Below, one piece after another: positions 1 through 8,869 of a stretch of DNA of 31,828 bases. The DNA lies in the NCBI GenBank assembly GCA_046546355.1, contig JBKGXZ010000014.1:1-31828 (forward strand), written 5' to 3'. The stretch is from CAZBUB01 sp046546355. Lineage in GTDB: Bacteria; Desulfobacterota; Desulfovibrionia; Desulfovibrionales; Desulfothermaceae. Positions within the stretch are counted from its first letter, which is position 1, and each line of letters begins with the position of its first letter. Below the pieces are notes generated by a model, which saw only the letters and a list, made by a program, of their open reading frames with translations, was not told the origin of the DNA and made no database searches. The translations under genes and the position numbers were made by a program.

Positions 1-164
1 TGGACCATGAGCTTTTGTTGCATGGGCTTATATTTCCGGTTCAAAGTTTTGCGCTACGTGCAACCATTAGTATGGAACACTGCATCTCCAGCAACAGCTT
101 TCTGCAAAAAGGGCGACCGCCGGTGGCCATTGCCCCGCGGTAAGATTGATATCATGAGTATCGA

Positions 165-246
165 CAGCGATTACGACAACGACCATGATTACGATTTGCT
201 CTGCCCTCCCCTCGCTGTCGTTGTCGTGGTCGTAATCGTAATCGCT
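165..246. repeat. Imperfect inverted repeat in non-coding left edge
   Basis: Two arms of about 30 bases (165-194 or 195 and 217-246) are reverse complements at about 24 of 30 positions and flank a loop of about 21 bases. Each arm is itself made of degenerate repeats of the type GATTACGACAAC. The short open frames across it translate to runs such as DYDNDHDYD and VVVVVVIVI, which are by-products of the repeat and not proteins. The rest of 1-333 shows no gene, RNA or clear terminator. The repeat lies beyond the 3' end of the DUF2905 gene, so it could act as an mRNA 3' structure or be a dispersed intergenic element. Which of these applies cannot be told from one copy. Confidence 0.6.
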
Positions 247-333
247 ATTTTGACCAGTACCACAACAAAGGTGGAAGTTTTCCATGCTTCGTTGTGTCCG
301 TTTAGGGCATGAGGATTATTCGCATTTTTAGTT

Positions 334-546
334 TTATTTGCGCCACAAGCTCAAGATCAGGCTGATCACCAGGCTTATAAGCAGGCAGGTTACCCAGGGA
401 AAACAGACTTTGAGCCCTGGCTTTTCGTAGACAATATCCCCTGGCAAGCGCCCCAGCCAGGGAATCCGTGGAAGAAAGTGCATCACCAGGCCCAGCAGGA
501 GCAAAAGCCCGCCCAGAACAATCAATAACCTGGACCACTCAGACAT
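334..546 (-). CDS. DUF2905 family small membrane protein
   Basis: A 70-residue protein with two hydrophobic segments, about residues 6-25 and 46-66. They are separated by the loop PRIPWLGRLPGDI, which is typical of the DUF2905 family (LGxLPGDI followed by a basic/aromatic stretch and a second transmembrane helix). The family is widespread and its function is unknown. The gene begins 43 bases after the dapL stop in the same direction and is probably the last gene of that run. The family call rests on recall of the motif and on length, which matches the usual 65-75 residues. Confidence 0.75.
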   Translation of the reverse strand: MSEWSRLLIVLGGLLLLLGLVMHFLPRIPWLGRLPGDIVYEKPGLKVCFPWVTCLLISLVISLILSLWRK

Positions 547-589
547 CTGTCTGGATCAAATCCTGTTTGAGATCTAACCCCGTTGCTGC

Positions 590-1810
590 CTACCAGGCCT
601 GCTTTATCCTCTCCAGGGCCATTTCCACCTGCTCCCTGTGGTTGAAGGCGCTGATGCGGATAAAACCCTCCCCGCATTTGCCGAAGCCAGGTCCAGGCGT
701 GGTCACTACTCCGGCTCTGCTCAGCAGCAGATCGAACAGCTCCCAGGAATCCCGGCCTGCATTGACCCAGATGTAGGGCGAGTTCCTTCCGCCTGCGCAC
801 TCCAGACCCAGGGACTGCATGCCCTGCAGAATAAGAGATGCGTTTTGCAGATAATAATCTATAAGCTCTTGGGTCTGGGCCTGGCCCTGTTCGCTGTAGA
901 CTGCCTCTGCAGCCCTTTGCACAGGATAGGAAACCCCGTTGAACTTGGTGCTCTGCCTGCGCAACCAAAGGCCGTGCAATGGCACTTCCTGCCCTTGGAA
1001 AGTGTACCCCTTGCAATCCTTGGGCACCACTGTATACGCGCATCTGACTCCGGTGAACCCAGCTGTCTTGGAGAAGCTCCTGAACTCCACAGCCACCTCC
1101 CTGGCCCCGGGCAGCTCATATATGGACCTGGGCAGCTCCGGGTCCTGGATGAAAGCCTCGTAAGCGGCATCATACAGGATCAGGGCCTTTTGTTGCCGAG
1201 CATAGTCCACCCATTCCTGCAGCCTTTGCCTGTCTATAGCCGCGCCTGTTGGATTGTTGGGAAAGCAGAGGTAGATCACGTCCACCTCCTGCTGCGGCGG
1301 AGCAGGGATAAACCCGTTTTCCGGGGTGGATTCCAGATATACCAGGCCCTGGAACCGGCCTTCCTGATATTCTGCAGTACGCCCGGCCATGACATTGGTG
1401 TCCAGATAAACAGGATAAACAGGATCAGGCAGGGCTACTTGGGCATTTGTGGAGAACAGCTCCTGGAAATTGGCAGTATCGCACTTGGCCCCGTCAGAGA
1501 TAAATACCTCCTCCGGGGAGATCTGCGCGCCCCTGGCCTGGAAGTCCTGGGCAGCTATCCGCTCCCGCAGAAACTCATACCCCTGCTCAGGGCCGTAGCC
1601 CCGAAAGGACTCCTCCTGGCCCATCTCCTGCACCGCAGCAGACATGGCCTGGACACAGGCCCCAGGCAGAGGACGGGTTACATCCCCGATGCCCAGCCGG
1701 ATCACCTCCTGCCCTGGATTTTGTTTTTGGAACTTTTTGACCCTGTTGGCGATATCCGCAAACAGATAGGAGGCCTGCAGCTTGAGGTAGTTCTCGTTGA
1801 TGTTCAGCAT
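590..1810 (-). CDS. dapL: LL-diaminopimelate aminotransferase
   Basis: A 406-residue class I/II pyridoxal-phosphate aminotransferase that makes LL-diaminopimelate directly from tetrahydrodipicolinate, using glutamate as amino donor, for lysine and peptidoglycan synthesis. The N-terminus (MLNINENYLKLQASYLFADI), the IRLGIGDVTRPLP stretch and GYGPEQGYEFLRERIA are characteristic of DapL and not of ordinary aspartate aminotransferases. The PLP-binding lysine is K248 in SFSKTAGFTG; the FPNNPTGA and DAAYEAF motifs come before it. The length matches the family (about 410). The start is supported by AAGGAG nine bases upstream. It follows secF by 18 bases and is co-directional with it. The presence of dapL implies the one-step DAP pathway, not the succinylase or acetylase routes. 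Confidence 0.95.
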   Translation of the reverse strand: MLNINENYLKLQASYLFADIANRVKKFQKQNPGQEVIRLGIGDVTRPLPGACVQAMSAAVQEMGQEESFRGYGPEQGYEFLRERIAAQDFQARGAQISPEEVFISDGAKCDTANFQELFSTNAQVALPDPVYPVYLDTNVMAGRTAEYQEGRFQGLVYLESTPENGFIPAPPQQEVDVIYLCFPNNPTGAAIDRQRLQEWVDYARQQKALILYDAAYEAFIQDPELPRSIYELPGAREVAVEFRSFSKTAGFTGVRCAYTVVPKDCKGYTFQGQEVPLHGLWLRRQSTKFNGVSYPVQRAAEAVYSEQGQAQTQELIDYYLQNASLILQGMQSLGLECAGGRNSPYIWVNAGRDSWELFDLLLSRAGVVTTPGPGFGKCGEGFIRISAFNHREQVEMALERIKQAW

Positions 1811-1828
1811 GCGCTATAGCTCCTTATA

Positions 1829-2911
1829 TTAAGCACTAGCCGTCCCTGGGGACTCCTCCTCAGGCTCCTGCTCCTCCGGGCTGGGACCCAGGCCCAGCAG
1901 AAGCGAGCCAGCCACAAACACCGAAGAATAGGTGCCCACCAGGATACCGATGAACAGGGCCAGGGCAAAGTTGTGGATCACTCCGCCTCCCAGGAGGAGC
2001 AGGGCCAGTATCACCATCAGGCTGGTGCCTGAGGTCAGCAGGGTCCGGCTCAGGGTCTGGTTCACGCTTTTGTTCACCAGATCCCTCAAAGGCAGCTGCA
2101 GCTTGGACTGCAGGTTCTCCCGGATGCGGTCAAAGACCACAATAGTGTCATTCAAGGAGTAGCCGATAATGGTCAACAGGGCCGCGACTATGGACAGGTC
2201 GAACTCCTTGCCCAGTAGGGAGAACAGGCCCACAGTGATTAAAACGTCATGGATCAAGGCCACAAGGGCACCCAGGGCAAAGTTCAGGGCCAGATACCAG
2301 CACAGACCCAGTGTGATCAGCAGGGCAGCCAGACTCAGGAAGGCTACGGGCACATTTAGGAGTTGCAGCACATACACTCCCAGCAGCAGTCCGCCGGCCA
2401 TAAGCCCGGATGCAAACCATTTCTGCTCAAATCTGCCAGAGATGTAGATGCAGATCAAAAGCGCCGCATAAAACAAGGCCTGCAGGGCCTTATTCTGTAA
2501 GTCAGAGCCCACCTTGGGTCCCACCATCTCCAGCTGCTGGATATTGAAGTCTGTATCCAGGCTCTCCTCCAGGCCCTGCTCTATCCTGCCGCGCAGGTCA
2601 CTGGCCTGCATATCCAGAGAAGAGACCCGAAGCAGGTATTCGTGGTCCCCCTCCAGACCCAGCTGTTGGACCCGGATCTGGGGCAGATCCAGCCCATCCA
2701 GGGCCTGCTGCAGGCTGGACTCCTGCATATCCTCCTCAAACTTGACCTGCACATTGATCCCGCCGGCGAAATCTATTCCCAGCTCCAGTCCGCCCCTGGC
2801 CAGAATGGACAGCAGCCCGGCCAGGATGACCAAGCCAGACAAGGCCAGAGCCAGCCTCCTTTTGCCCATGAAATCGAATTTCGTCTCTGTACGTATCAGC
2901 TGCAGTCCCAT
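1829..2911 (-). CDS. secF: Protein translocase subunit SecF
   Basis: A 360-residue RND-type membrane subunit that works with SecD to drive late steps of Sec-dependent export using proton-motive force. The order is a cytoplasmic N-terminus, a first transmembrane segment (about residues 19-38), a periplasmic domain opening with GIDFAGGINVQV (the SecF LGxDFxGG box), then five C-terminal transmembrane segments. These include the signature IGYSLNDTIVVFDRIREN. The tail EEQEPEEESPG is short and acidic. The start is chosen at MGLQLIRTETKFDFMGKRR, with AAGGAAGG just upstream. It follows secD by 33 bases in the usual yajC-secD-secF order. It is slightly longer than typical SecF because of the extended periplasmic part and acidic tail. 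Confidence 0.96.
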   Translation of the reverse strand: MGLQLIRTETKFDFMGKRRLALALSGLVILAGLLSILARGGLELGIDFAGGINVQVKFEEDMQESSLQQALDGLDLPQIRVQQLGLEGDHEYLLRVSSLDMQASDLRGRIEQGLEESLDTDFNIQQLEMVGPKVGSDLQNKALQALFYAALLICIYISGRFEQKWFASGLMAGGLLLGVYVLQLLNVPVAFLSLAALLITLGLCWYLALNFALGALVALIHDVLITVGLFSLLGKEFDLSIVAALLTIIGYSLNDTIVVFDRIRENLQSKLQLPLRDLVNKSVNQTLSRTLLTSGTSLMVILALLLLGGGVIHNFALALFIGILVGTYSSVFVAGSLLLGLGPSPEEQEPEEESPGTASA

Positions 2912-2944
2912 TTTCCTTCCTTAGTACCTGATTTTGCCCAGAAG

Positions 2945-4546
2945 TTATAATTTCAGGCTGGAGCCTGGCTGCTTGGTTTTGAGCCACAGATCGAAAAATA
3001 TCCTGGACACAAAGATAGCGGTAAACATGGAGGCCAGGGTGCCCACGGACAGAGTCACGGCAAAGCCCCGGATGGGACCGGTGCCGAACTGATACAGGAT
3101 CAGGGCGGCCATCAGGGTGGTCACGTTGGCGTCCACTATAGTCAATGTGGCCTTGGAGAATCCCTCATCCACTGCCTTGCGCGAGCTAAGCCCCCTGCTC
3201 AGCTCCTCCCGGATGCGCTCGAAGATCAGCACGCTGGAGTCCACTGCTATGCCTATCAGCAGGATCATGCCCGCTATCCCGGGCAGGGTCAGCGTGGCTC
3301 CAAAGGCGGTCAATACAGCCAGGATCAATACTATGTTCAGACCCAGCAAGACATCCACTATCACCCCGCCAAAACCGTAGTAGACTATAGTAAACAGCAA
3401 CACCAGGAGACCACCCACCAGCATGGATCGCAGGCCCTGATTGATGGACTGCTCTCCCAGAGAAGCGCCCACGCTGCTTTGCTGCAGGACCTCTACCGGC
3501 GCAGGCAGGGAGCCTGCCCTGAGCACTATCGCCAGATCGTGGGCCTCCTCAGTGCTGAACTGCCCGGTGATGCTGGCCCTGCCCCCGCTGATTCTCTCCC
3601 GGATAGAGGGCGCGGAATACACCTTGTCATCCAGGACAATGGCCAGACGCCTTTGCACGTTTTCTGCTGTAACCCGCTCAAAAATCCGAGAGCCCTGCCT
3701 GTCCAGGCTCAAAGCGACATAGGGCTTATTGTAGTTGTCAAAAGCCACGTTGGCATCTGTAATGTGCTCCCCTGTAAACAGGACTTTCTTCTCCACAGCC
3801 ATAGGTCGTTCATCATAACTGCCGTCAGACTTCCTCTGCTGCATCTGCAACAGCTCGACTCCAGGTGGGGGATCTTCTTCTTGGGCCTGCCCTGGGTCCA
3901 CGTCATCATCCACCAGCCTGAATTCCAGATGAGCGGTTTGCTGCACTAGCTCCACTGCCCGTTCAGTATCCTCCAAGCCCGGCAACTGGACCTGGATCTG
4001 GTTATCTTGCATCCTGCGGATATCCGGCTCTGTGACGCCGAACTGGTCGATCCTGGAGCGGACTACCTTCAAGGCCTGATCCAGGGTCATCTCCCGCAGC
4101 TCCTGCAGGTATTCATCCCGGGCTTGCAGGGTATAGCGCTGCCTGCCCTCCTCCAGCTCCTCAACTTCCTGCACTCGCAGCTGCTGAGAAAAGTCCTCCT
4201 GGATAATCCGCTCCAGCCCCTGGGACTGCTCCGGATCTAATAGCAGCAACTGGAGTCTGCCCTCTGGCAGACTGGTGGGGCTCAGAACCAGGATCTCCTC
4301 GTCCCTGGCCCTGGAACGCAGCTCATCACCCAGTTGATCCAGGCTGTTCTGAATCGCGGTCTCCATCTCCACACCCAGGATCAAGCTGATGCCCCCTTCC
4401 AGGTCCAACCCCAAATTGATCTGCCTGTCAGGCAACACCTTCTGCAGCGAGCTTTCCTGGGACACAAAGCTAGGCAGGGCATATACTACTCCCAGCCCCA
4501 GAACCAAAACTGCTATCGCCACTCTCCACAACAATCTGCCGCCCAT
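2945..4546 (-). CDS. secD: Protein translocase subunit SecD
   Basis: A 533-residue partner of SecF in the SecDF export motor. It has an N-terminal transmembrane segment, then LGLDLEGGISL (the SecD DLxGG box). A large periplasmic P1 domain follows, with the DQALKVVRSRIDQFGVTEPDI stretch. Five C-terminal transmembrane segments contain LLIGIAVDSSVLIFERIREE, homologous to the SecF signature. Length is normal for bacteria. AAGGAATCAGC precedes the ATG. The coding end is 33 bases before secF, and yajC lies immediately upstream. I see no frameshift or missing motif. Confidence 0.96.
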   Translation of the reverse strand: MGGRLLWRVAIAVLVLGLGVVYALPSFVSQESSLQKVLPDRQINLGLDLEGGISLILGVEMETAIQNSLDQLGDELRSRARDEEILVLSPTSLPEGRLQLLLLDPEQSQGLERIIQEDFSQQLRVQEVEELEEGRQRYTLQARDEYLQELREMTLDQALKVVRSRIDQFGVTEPDIRRMQDNQIQVQLPGLEDTERAVELVQQTAHLEFRLVDDDVDPGQAQEEDPPPGVELLQMQQRKSDGSYDERPMAVEKKVLFTGEHITDANVAFDNYNKPYVALSLDRQGSRIFERVTAENVQRRLAIVLDDKVYSAPSIRERISGGRASITGQFSTEEAHDLAIVLRAGSLPAPVEVLQQSSVGASLGEQSINQGLRSMLVGGLLVLLFTIVYYGFGGVIVDVLLGLNIVLILAVLTAFGATLTLPGIAGMILLIGIAVDSSVLIFERIREELSRGLSSRKAVDEGFSKATLTIVDANVTTLMAALILYQFGTGPIRGFAVTLSVGTLASMFTAIFVSRIFFDLWLKTKQPGSSLKL

Positions 4547-4600
4547 GCTGATTCCTTAATGTTACAGGCCGGATGGGACCTGGAGGCCCCGGGTCCCAAG

Positions 4601-4948
4601 CTAGGATTGGCTGCCGCTTTCCCCGGTCTTTTTGTCCAGCTTCATGGAGACATAGGCCCTGTTGACCTTGACTTCCATATTGTTGCCGAGATCCAGGGTA
4701 ATCACATCCTCGGAAAGGTTCTTGATCCTGCCGTAAAGTCCGCCGGCGGTAATCACTGAATCCCCTTTCTGCAAGGCGCTCAGCATCTCCCTGTGCTGCT
4801 TGGCCCTTTTCTGTTGGGGTCTAATCAGCAGGAAATAGAATATCACAAACAGGATGATCAAAGGCAGAAATGCCACCAATGGATTGCCCTCTGCCCCGCC
4901 TCCGCCTGCTGACTGACCCATTGCAAACGCCACGTCTTGCCAGAACAT
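4601..4948 (-). CDS. yajC: Preprotein translocase subunit YajC
   Basis: A 115-residue single-pass membrane protein that associates with SecDF. A short N-terminal tail is followed by the transmembrane helix FLPLIILFVIFYFLLIRPQQ and then the cytoplasmic family core (RPQQKRAKQHREMLSALQKGDSVITAGGLYGRI). A strong Shine-Dalgarno (AGGAGG) lies just upstream of the ATG. The stop is 54 bases before secD on the same strand. The upstream terminator that ends bepA makes yajC the likely first gene of a yajC-secD-secF-dapL transcription unit. Confidence 0.95.
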   Translation of the reverse strand: MFWQDVAFAMGQSAGGGGAEGNPLVAFLPLIILFVIFYFLLIRPQQKRAKQHREMLSALQKGDSVITAGGLYGRIKNLSEDVITLDLGNNMEVKVNRAYVSMKLDKKTGESGSQS

Positions 4949-5023
4949 AGTCCCTCCTGGTTTTCAGATTCACTGCAAGGATTCAGGGCCCTAGAGCCCG
5001 CATAAACAAAACTCGCCTTAGCA

Positions 5024-5048
5024 AACAAAAAAGCGCCAAAAGCGCTTT
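5024..5048 (-). terminator. Rho-independent terminator after bepA
   Basis: Perfect 7-bp inverted repeat AAAGCGC/GCGCTTT (5030-5036 and 5042-5048) with a 5-base loop. Read on the minus strand, the stem runs into a T-tract (TTTTTTGTTTG). It sits about 70 bases after the bepA stop and before yajC, so it should end the upstream transcription unit. Confidence 0.75.
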
Positions 5049-5118
5049 CCGAGCTCTTTTAAGAGGAAACAAGGCTGAGTACCTGCAAAACTGGCCAGGT
5101 GTCAAGCCTGTCTGCTGC

Positions 5119-6528
5119 CTACCAGAACTGGCTCACTTGCTGGTACTCGGACTCCAGTTCAGAAAAGCGCTGCTTTTCCTCCGTGTTGGAGATGTTTTCC
5201 TTGGCCCTTTGCATATAGTACTTGGTCCGCTCCTGGTTATTCTGATACAGGTAGGCATAGGCATAATGCAAATAGCCTGAGAACTCGTCTCCCTGCCTGC
5301 CCAGAACCCTGCCCAGGACAGTATGCACCTCATGGTTCCTGGGCAAATGGTGCACCACCTGGCGCAGCCCCTGGGCAGCCTGCTGCAGCTGCCCATTTTC
5401 AGCCCTGATCCTGGACAGGTAATACAGGGTCATATAATCCCTGGAATCCTGATTCAGGGCCCTTTGCAGATATTTTTCCGCCTCCTGGAACCTGCCCTGC
5501 TGAAAATAGAACCTGCCTGCCTCCCGCTGCCACAGGGCCTGGTCTCTGCCGCACTCCAGGGCCTTTTGCAGGCTTTGCTCCCCCTTTAATATTTCGTTGC
5601 TGCGCTGCTGCAGTATAGCCAGGCCCAGGAGCTGCATGCAGGAAAGCTCCCCTTCCTGGTCCTGGAAATGGGGCATGGCCCGGCTCGGATTTTGGTACCT
5701 GGCCCGCAGCAGCATCTGAACCCTGCGCAGTCTGCTGTTGTCGCTCTGCCTGGCCAGCACCTCCGGGTCCATGCGGCTGCTCATGCTCTCCACCTCCCCA
5801 ATCCTGGCCTCCAGACCAGGATGGGTCAGCATGTACTCCGGAATGTCCGCGCTGCTGCCTCCCAGCAGCTTATGCCTTCTGATCCTGCGGAAGGAGTCCG
5901 CCATGGCTTGGGGATTGTACCCTGCCCTGACCAGATATTCCAGACCCAGCTGATCCGCCTCCCGCTCATCGCTGCGGCTGTATTTCAATGCAGCTGCCTG
6001 GCCCCCTGCCATGGACCCCACAGCCAGGGCCTGGGATCCTGCCCCGCCACCTCCCAGCAGGACTCCGGCCAGGACTCCGGCCAGGGAACCCAGGCTGATC
6101 CATTTGGAGCGCTCTATATTGCCAGCAATATGCCTCTGCTTGACATGGGCCAGCTCATGGGCCAGCACAGCTACCAGCTCAGACTCTTCCTGCATGGCCA
6201 GGATCAGCCCGCTGTGCAGAAAAATCTTGCCCGAAGGAGCCGCAAATGCGTTCAAGGAACCGTCCCGAAGGACCTTGATCTCCAGCTCAAAAGGCTGGGC
6301 TGGGATAACCTCCTGCACCCTTTGCAGCAGATCCTGGGCATAGCTCAGCACCACAGGATCTTGCACCAGGGGCAGCCTGGAGGTGACCAGGACCTCGAAC
6401 TTCTGGCCCAGCTCCTTTTCGTCCTGGATGCCGAAATCGCCAAAGGCAGCATACAATGGGGCGGGAATTAGCAAGGGAAAAAAAAGAAGCAGGATGAGCA
6501 GCTTTTGCAGCCAAAGTTTGCGCAACAT
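5119..6528 (-). CDS. BepA-like M48 family zinc metalloprotease with TPR repeats
   Basis: A 469-residue protein with an N-terminal signal peptide (hydrophobic stretch about residues 9-27 ending PLYAAF). It carries an M48 peptidase domain with HELAH at 124-128 as zinc ligands and catalytic Glu, and the third ligand in EREADQLG (E190). The C-terminal half has TPR-type helical repeats (about 330-460, for example EAEKYLQRALNQDSRDYMTLYYLSR, split here by function and not exact bounds). This layout matches the periplasmic BepA/YfgC group, which assists LptD and BAM outer-membrane assembly and degrades stalled substrates. The exact role here is inference. The start lacks an obvious Shine-Dalgarno. 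The gene begins 21 bases after rho, so it may be translated as part of the rho transcript. Confidence 0.88.
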   Translation of the reverse strand: MLRKLWLQKLLILLLFFPLLIPAPLYAAFGDFGIQDEKELGQKFEVLVTSRLPLVQDPVVLSYAQDLLQRVQEVIPAQPFELEIKVLRDGSLNAFAAPSGKIFLHSGLILAMQEESELVAVLAHELAHVKQRHIAGNIERSKWISLGSLAGVLAGVLLGGGGAGSQALAVGSMAGGQAAALKYSRSDEREADQLGLEYLVRAGYNPQAMADSFRRIRRHKLLGGSSADIPEYMLTHPGLEARIGEVESMSSRMDPEVLARQSDNSRLRRVQMLLRARYQNPSRAMPHFQDQEGELSCMQLLGLAILQQRSNEILKGEQSLQKALECGRDQALWQREAGRFYFQQGRFQEAEKYLQRALNQDSRDYMTLYYLSRIRAENGQLQQAAQGLRQVVHHLPRNHEVHTVLGRVLGRQGDEFSGYLHYAYAYLYQNNQERTKYYMQRAKENISNTEEKQRFSELESEYQQVSQFW

Positions 6529-6549
6529 AAGGATTGCGGGCCCAAGGCC

Positions 6550-7818
6550 CTATTTATTCATCATATCCAAGAACTCTTGGTTCGATTTGGTACCTTTCAT
6601 TTTCTCCAACAAAAACTCCATGCTGTCAATGGAATTCATGGAAGCCAGGAGCTTGCGCAGGATCCAGATCCGGTTCAGGTTTTCCTGGGATATCAGCAAC
6701 TCCTCTTTCCTGGTCCCGGAGCGGTTGATGTCTATGGCCGGAAATACCCGCTTGTCTGCCAGGAATCGATCCAGATAGATTTCCATGTTTCCGGTGCCCT
6801 TGAACTCCTCGAATATCACCTCGTCCATACGGGACCCGGTATCTATCAAAGCGGTGGCGATGATGCTCAGGCTGCCCCCCTGCTCCACATTCCGGGCAGC
6901 GCCAAAGAACCTCTTGGGCCTTTGCAGGGCGTTGGCGTCAAGCCCCCCGGACAGAATCCGCCCGGAGGAGGGTGTAACAGCGTTATAGGCCCGACCCAGC
7001 CTGGTTATGCTGTCCAGCAGGATGATCACATCCTTTTTGCGCTCCACCAGCCTTTTGGCCTTCTCCAGAACCATCTCCGCCACCTGCACATGCCTTTGCG
7101 GCGGCTCATCAAAAGTAGAGCTGACCACTTCTCCGCGCACTGTCCTTTCCATATCCGTGACTTCCTCAGGCCGCTCATCTATGAGCAGGACTATCAAGTA
7201 GGCCTCGGGGTGGTTGACCATTACAGAGTTAGCTATGGTCTGCAGGAGCATGGTCTTGCCTGTGCGCGGAGGAGCCACTATCAAACCCCTTTGCCCTTTG
7301 CCTATAGGGGTCATCAGGTCCATAATCCTGGCGGAATAGTTCTCAGCCCCGTTTTCTACCAGGAACCTGTCTTCCGGGTACAACGGGGTCAGATTGTCAA
7401 ACAGCACCAGTTGCTTGGATTCCTCCGGCGCAGCATATCCTACTTCGTGTACCCTGAGCAGGGCGAAGTACCTTTCCCCTTCCTTGGGGGGCCGGATCTG
7501 TCCGGAGATCACATCCCCCTTGCGCAGCCCGAACCTCCTGATCTGGGAAGGAGAGACATAGATATCGTCCGGGCCGGGCATGTAATTGTACATCGGGGAG
7601 CGCAGGAAGCCGAAGCCGTCTGGCAGGACCTCCAACACCCCTTCTCCAGAGATGTTCCCGTTTTGGGAGGAGCAGGCCTGCAGGATGGAGAAGATCAGCT
7701 CCTGCTTGCGCATGCTGCTGGGATTCTCCACATGGTACTCATTGGCCAGCTCCATCAGCTCTGGCATGGATTTTTTCTTCAGCTCGGAAAGATTCATGAT
7801 TGATGTAGTTGTAGCCAT
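6550..7818 (-). CDS. rho: Transcription termination factor Rho
   Basis: A 422-residue hexameric RNA helicase that terminates transcription. The N-terminal Rho domain includes MNLSELKKKSMPELMELA. The RNA-binding cold-shock-like domain carries the primary-site motif GFGFLRSP (68-75). The ATPase domain has Walker A APPRTGKT (182-189), Walker B VIILLDSITRLGRAYN and the Q/R-loop region SGGLDANALQRPKRFFGAARN. There is no large insertion as in actinobacterial Rho. Two starts are possible: the ATG at 7818 (used here, preceded by GACAGG and eight U) and the ATG at 7797 that begins MNLSEL, the usual N-terminus. A 432-base upstream gap suggests a leader region. Confidence 0.96.
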   Translation of the reverse strand: MATTTSIMNLSELKKKSMPELMELANEYHVENPSSMRKQELIFSILQACSSQNGNISGEGVLEVLPDGFGFLRSPMYNYMPGPDDIYVSPSQIRRFGLRKGDVISGQIRPPKEGERYFALLRVHEVGYAAPEESKQLVLFDNLTPLYPEDRFLVENGAENYSARIMDLMTPIGKGQRGLIVAPPRTGKTMLLQTIANSVMVNHPEAYLIVLLIDERPEEVTDMERTVRGEVVSSTFDEPPQRHVQVAEMVLEKAKRLVERKKDVIILLDSITRLGRAYNAVTPSSGRILSGGLDANALQRPKRFFGAARNVEQGGSLSIIATALIDTGSRMDEVIFEEFKGTGNMEIYLDRFLADKRVFPAIDINRSGTRKEELLISQENLNRIWILRKLLASMNSIDSMEFLLEKMKGTKSNQEFLDMMNK

Positions 7819-8250
7819 AAAAAAAACCTGTCTTCAGCTGCTTGGGTTAGTTGTTAGCTTTCTCTGGGACGAAGACGCTCCGGGATAGCAACCCAGAGCT
7901 AGCCTGGTATGCAAGCCTTTTTTAGCGCACTGGCACTGATAAGAGCTCATCTGTAGCCCGGCAGGCCATGGCGGGAGTCTTGTTCTGCTCGCCCAGTCCA
8001 GGGCTTGCTTCTGGCGCAGCCCCTTGCAAAAGGTCTGTCCACTTCAGTCTCCTGGGTTCCAAGCAGGAGCTCAGCCGAGCCTCAAATCCGGGACTGGGCC
8101 TAATGAGCGATACAAGCAAAGATCGGAGCCATGGGCATGAAAAGGCCTGGGGCCTTATGAATCAGAATGTGAATGTTCGGGGAAAAGGTCTGGCAATGTG
8201 GCTCCGGGCTGTACGAAGCCTTGTTTCAGCCAGGCTGCATCCGGGAAAAA
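7819..8250 (-). other. Intergenic region between carD and rho, probable rho leader
   Basis: No credible gene is present; the short open frames on both strands have no family features. On the minus strand it holds a hairpin CTCTGGG/CCCAGAG (7892-7898 and 7862-7868, loop 23 bases) about 45 bases before the rho start, and an eight-U tract touching the start codon. Rho leaders are commonly long and used for autoregulation, so this is a plausible leader, but that function is inference. Confidence 0.45.
8139..8156 (-). terminator. Weak candidate terminator after carD
   Basis: On the minus strand AAGGCC-CCA-GGCCTT (arms 8151-8156 and 8142-8147) is followed by only a short T-run. It is about 95 bases after the carD stop. 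The 6-bp stem with a 3-base loop is small, and the T-run is weak, so it may be a processing or pausing hairpin. Confidence 0.3.
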
Positions 8251-8760
8251 TCAAGCTTCCCTGGTCTTTATAACATCGCTGAAAATGTTCTCGATTTCGG
8301 CTTGAATCTGCTGCCGGCCCTTGCACAATGCGCAGGAGAGCTCCATGGTCAAAAGCTCCATGGCCTGCTCCTGAAGCCGACGTTCTCCGAAGGAGAGCTC
8401 TTTGTCCTGGGAGATCAGGAACAGTTCTTTCAGCACATAGGCTATATCAGCCAGATCGCCGCTTTTCAGCTTTTCTGAATACTCCCGGTAGCGCCGATTC
8501 CAGTTCTGGCCTGCGTAGCCCTTGAAATCCGAGCGGTCCTGCATGCTCTGCAGCACTGTCTGCCCATACTCAGCGTCACACACAGAGCGAAGGCCCACAT
8601 TCAGGGCATTTTGCACAGGCACCATCAGAGTGCCGTCATTGCTCAGGATGCGCACCACATAAAAATCGTTCTGGCTGCCCCCTACTTCCTGGCTGGTTAT
8701 AGCCTCCACTTTGCCTACTCCCTGGGCGGGGTAGACCACGAGCTCATCTATCTTGAACAT
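8251..8760 (-). CDS. CarD/CdnL-type RNA polymerase-binding regulator
   Basis: A 169-residue protein. The N-terminal CarD/TRCF RNA-polymerase-interacting domain opens FKIDELVVYPAQGVGKVEAI and contains YVVRILSNDGTLMVPVQNA. The helical C-terminal domain (about 75-169) binds upstream promoter DNA in this family and stabilises open complexes, typically at rRNA and housekeeping promoters. A good Shine-Dalgarno (AGGAGG) precedes the ATG. It lies between pth and rho, the arrangement I recall from Desulfovibrio. The stop codon is TGA with no family conservation beyond it, so TGA clearly also acts as a true stop in this genome. Confidence 0.92.
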   Translation of the reverse strand: MFKIDELVVYPAQGVGKVEAITSQEVGGSQNDFYVVRILSNDGTLMVPVQNALNVGLRSVCDAEYGQTVLQSMQDRSDFKGYAGQNWNRRYREYSEKLKSGDLADIAYVLKELFLISQDKELSFGERRLQEQAMELLTMELSCALCKGRQQIQAEIENIFSDVIKTREA

Positions 8761-8869
8761 GTTTCGCCTCCTGCCTGCACAAAATACAACGCAGACTAGA
8801 AGCAGTGTACCCGATCCCTGGTGTGCAGTCTAGTAGCCTGGCCCAAATGGGCTCAAACTTATTGCTGAC

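Noticed and set aside
7..312. Open frames on both strands across the left edge
   Set aside because: Their translations are products of the palindromic repeat (DYDNDHDYD, VVVVVVIVI) and have no domain, start signal or family match.
638..1819. Long plus-strand open frame opposite dapL
   Set aside because: It is antisense to a clear aminotransferase and has no family features; long antisense frames are expected in GC-rich genes.
8251..8253. Possible Sec codon at the TGA ending carD
   Set aside because: CarD has its full family length at this point and nothing conserved follows, so the TGA is an ordinary stop.
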